Shown here in pieces: positions 6,093-6,602 of a stretch of DNA of 6,602 nucleotides. This stretch comes from Candidatus Woesearchaeota archaeon. Lineage in GTDB: Archaea; Nanobdellota; Nanobdellia; Woesearchaeales; GW2011-AR4. Below the pieces are notes generated by a model. It ran no database searches and was not told the DNA's origin. It saw nothing but the letters and a program-made list of their open reading frames with translations. Numbering within the stretch: the first letter of the stretch is position 1; every line of letters begins with the position of its first letter. Location: NCBI GenBank assembly GCA_016784195.1, contig JADHVE010000062.1, positions 1 to 6,602 on the forward strand, given 5' to 3'. Both the position numbers and the translations under genes were made by a program.

Positions 6093-6602
6093 TTATGCTG
6101 TAGTGCTTTTGAGCTTGATTATTGGCTGATAAATTGACATCTGGCTCATCAGCCTGTATTTTTCCCAATCTTTTGAGTTGACTCCTATTCCGACAGGAGG
6201 TATGTATCCTACATCACCCATTACGTCTCCCCTTACAAAATACTTGAAGTGTTTTGCTGCTTTTTCCATTGTTTCTGTGCTTACCATTTCTTTTGTGCTT
6301 TCTGTAATCTGTTTTATATCACTTTCTCTAGTCCCTAAATGTTCATACATTCCCTTTGCCTTGAAGATTCCTAAGTGGCTAAATAACTTGCTATAATTTG
6401 CATACTTAGCAACAGGAGCAGCCCCATAAACCCCAGAAACAGTCCCATAACCACCATTATTTGCCTGTGTTTCTTCCTTTACCGAGTAAATTATTTTGTT
6501 TTCTTCATTTTTTTCTTTTTTTGTTTCTTTTACTTTTTCAATGGCTTTGTTAATCAATGTCTGCGTTAAAGAGCAGATAGAACTGGCTTTTTTTTTGCTT
6601 CT
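6093..6602 (-). CDS. Unrecognised protein, N-terminus beyond the right edge (5' partial)
   Basis: Reading on the minus strand, the frame is open from the window edge to the TAA at 6093-6095. A TTG at 6555-6557 could serve as a start and would give 154 residues, but the frame continues upstream without a stop, the added residues (KKKASSICSLTQTLINKAIE) run smoothly into the same helix, and no Shine-Dalgarno precedes the TTG. I therefore treat it as partial, with 169 residues visible. Counted from that TTG, residues 1-30 are a basic/acidic helix (KVKETKKEKNEEN). Residues 33-58 are Gly/Tyr/Ala-rich (NNGGYGTVSGVYGAAPVAKY). Residues 59-115 are mixed helical with KAAKHFKYFVRGDVMGD, and the end contains GYIPPVGIGVN and aromatic residues. 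There is no evident membrane span. No function can be assigned. It is convergent with the coiled-coil gene, so it is not in the same operon. Confidence 0.75.
   Translation of the reverse strand, partial: RSKKKASSICSLTQTLINKAIEKVKETKKEKNEENKIIYSVKEETQANNGGYGTVSGVYGAAPVAKYANYSKLFSHLGIFKAKGMYEHLGTRESDIKQITESTKEMVSTETMEKAAKHFKYFVRGDVMGDVGYIPPVGIGVNSKDWEKYRLMSQMSIYQPIIKLKSTTA
6507..6540 (+). terminator. T-rich tract, possible plus-strand transcription stop
   Basis: On the plus strand this stretch is nearly all T with scattered C, G and A, because it is the complement of the lysine-rich N-terminal codons of the minus-strand gene. A second run of nine T lies at 6588-6596. Archaeal RNA polymerase stops at T-rich non-template tracts. 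Only three bases separate the two convergent stop codons, so plus-strand transcripts of the coiled-coil gene must end inside the opposing gene, and these are the strongest T tracts there. The assignment is inference. Confidence 0.25.

Noticed and set aside
6178..6396. 72-codon plus-strand frame
   Set aside because: It is the complement of the minus-strand coding sequence and lacks a ribosome site or recognisable content.
6555..6557. TTG as the start of the minus-strand protein
   Set aside because: No stop between it and the window edge, no Shine-Dalgarno before it, and the upstream residues join smoothly into the same helix. Kept only as a fallback.

Overview
The window is AT-rich DNA with tight genes, A/T-only spacers and TATA-like promoter sequences. 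It reads most like an archaeon, probably of the small-genome DPANN type (Woesearchaeota/Pacearchaeota-like). That placement is an inference from composition, promoter style and the character of the proteins. No rRNA or other phylogenetic marker is present to prove it.

Layout from left to right: (1) the 3' part of a monovalent cation:proton antiporter (KefB/KefC-like CPA2 membrane domain plus a TrkA-N nucleotide-binding domain), cut by the left edge; (2) a 130-base spacer with a TATA-like element and a Shine-Dalgarno; (3) a 472-residue, largely helical, charged soluble protein that I do not recognise; (4) a 230-base A/T-rich spacer; (5) a 738-residue protein whose ends form a sugar-isomerase/endonuclease IV-type TIM barrel, split by an insertion of about 290 residues and ending in an aromatic, proline-rich tail; (6) a 295-base spacer containing a less AT-rich island that may be an RNA or a structured leader; (7) a 172-residue protein with an N-terminal coiled coil, an acidic linker and a helical C-terminal domain; (8) on the minus strand, ending three bases from gene 7, an unrecognised protein whose N-terminus runs off the right edge.

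The antiporter is ordinary housekeeping for K+/Na+ and pH balance. The four genes after it are the interesting part. Three have no function I can name, and the fourth is a highly modified metal-dependent TIM barrel. The three plus-strand genes are separated by spacers of 230-295 bases rather than overlapping, so each may have its own promoter. Two of them share the same ten-base sequence at their starts (GGTTAAAATG). I see no transposase, integrase, CRISPR array, tRNA or rRNA. Whether the four genes form one system cannot be settled from this window, but the barrel protein is a concrete biochemical lead.
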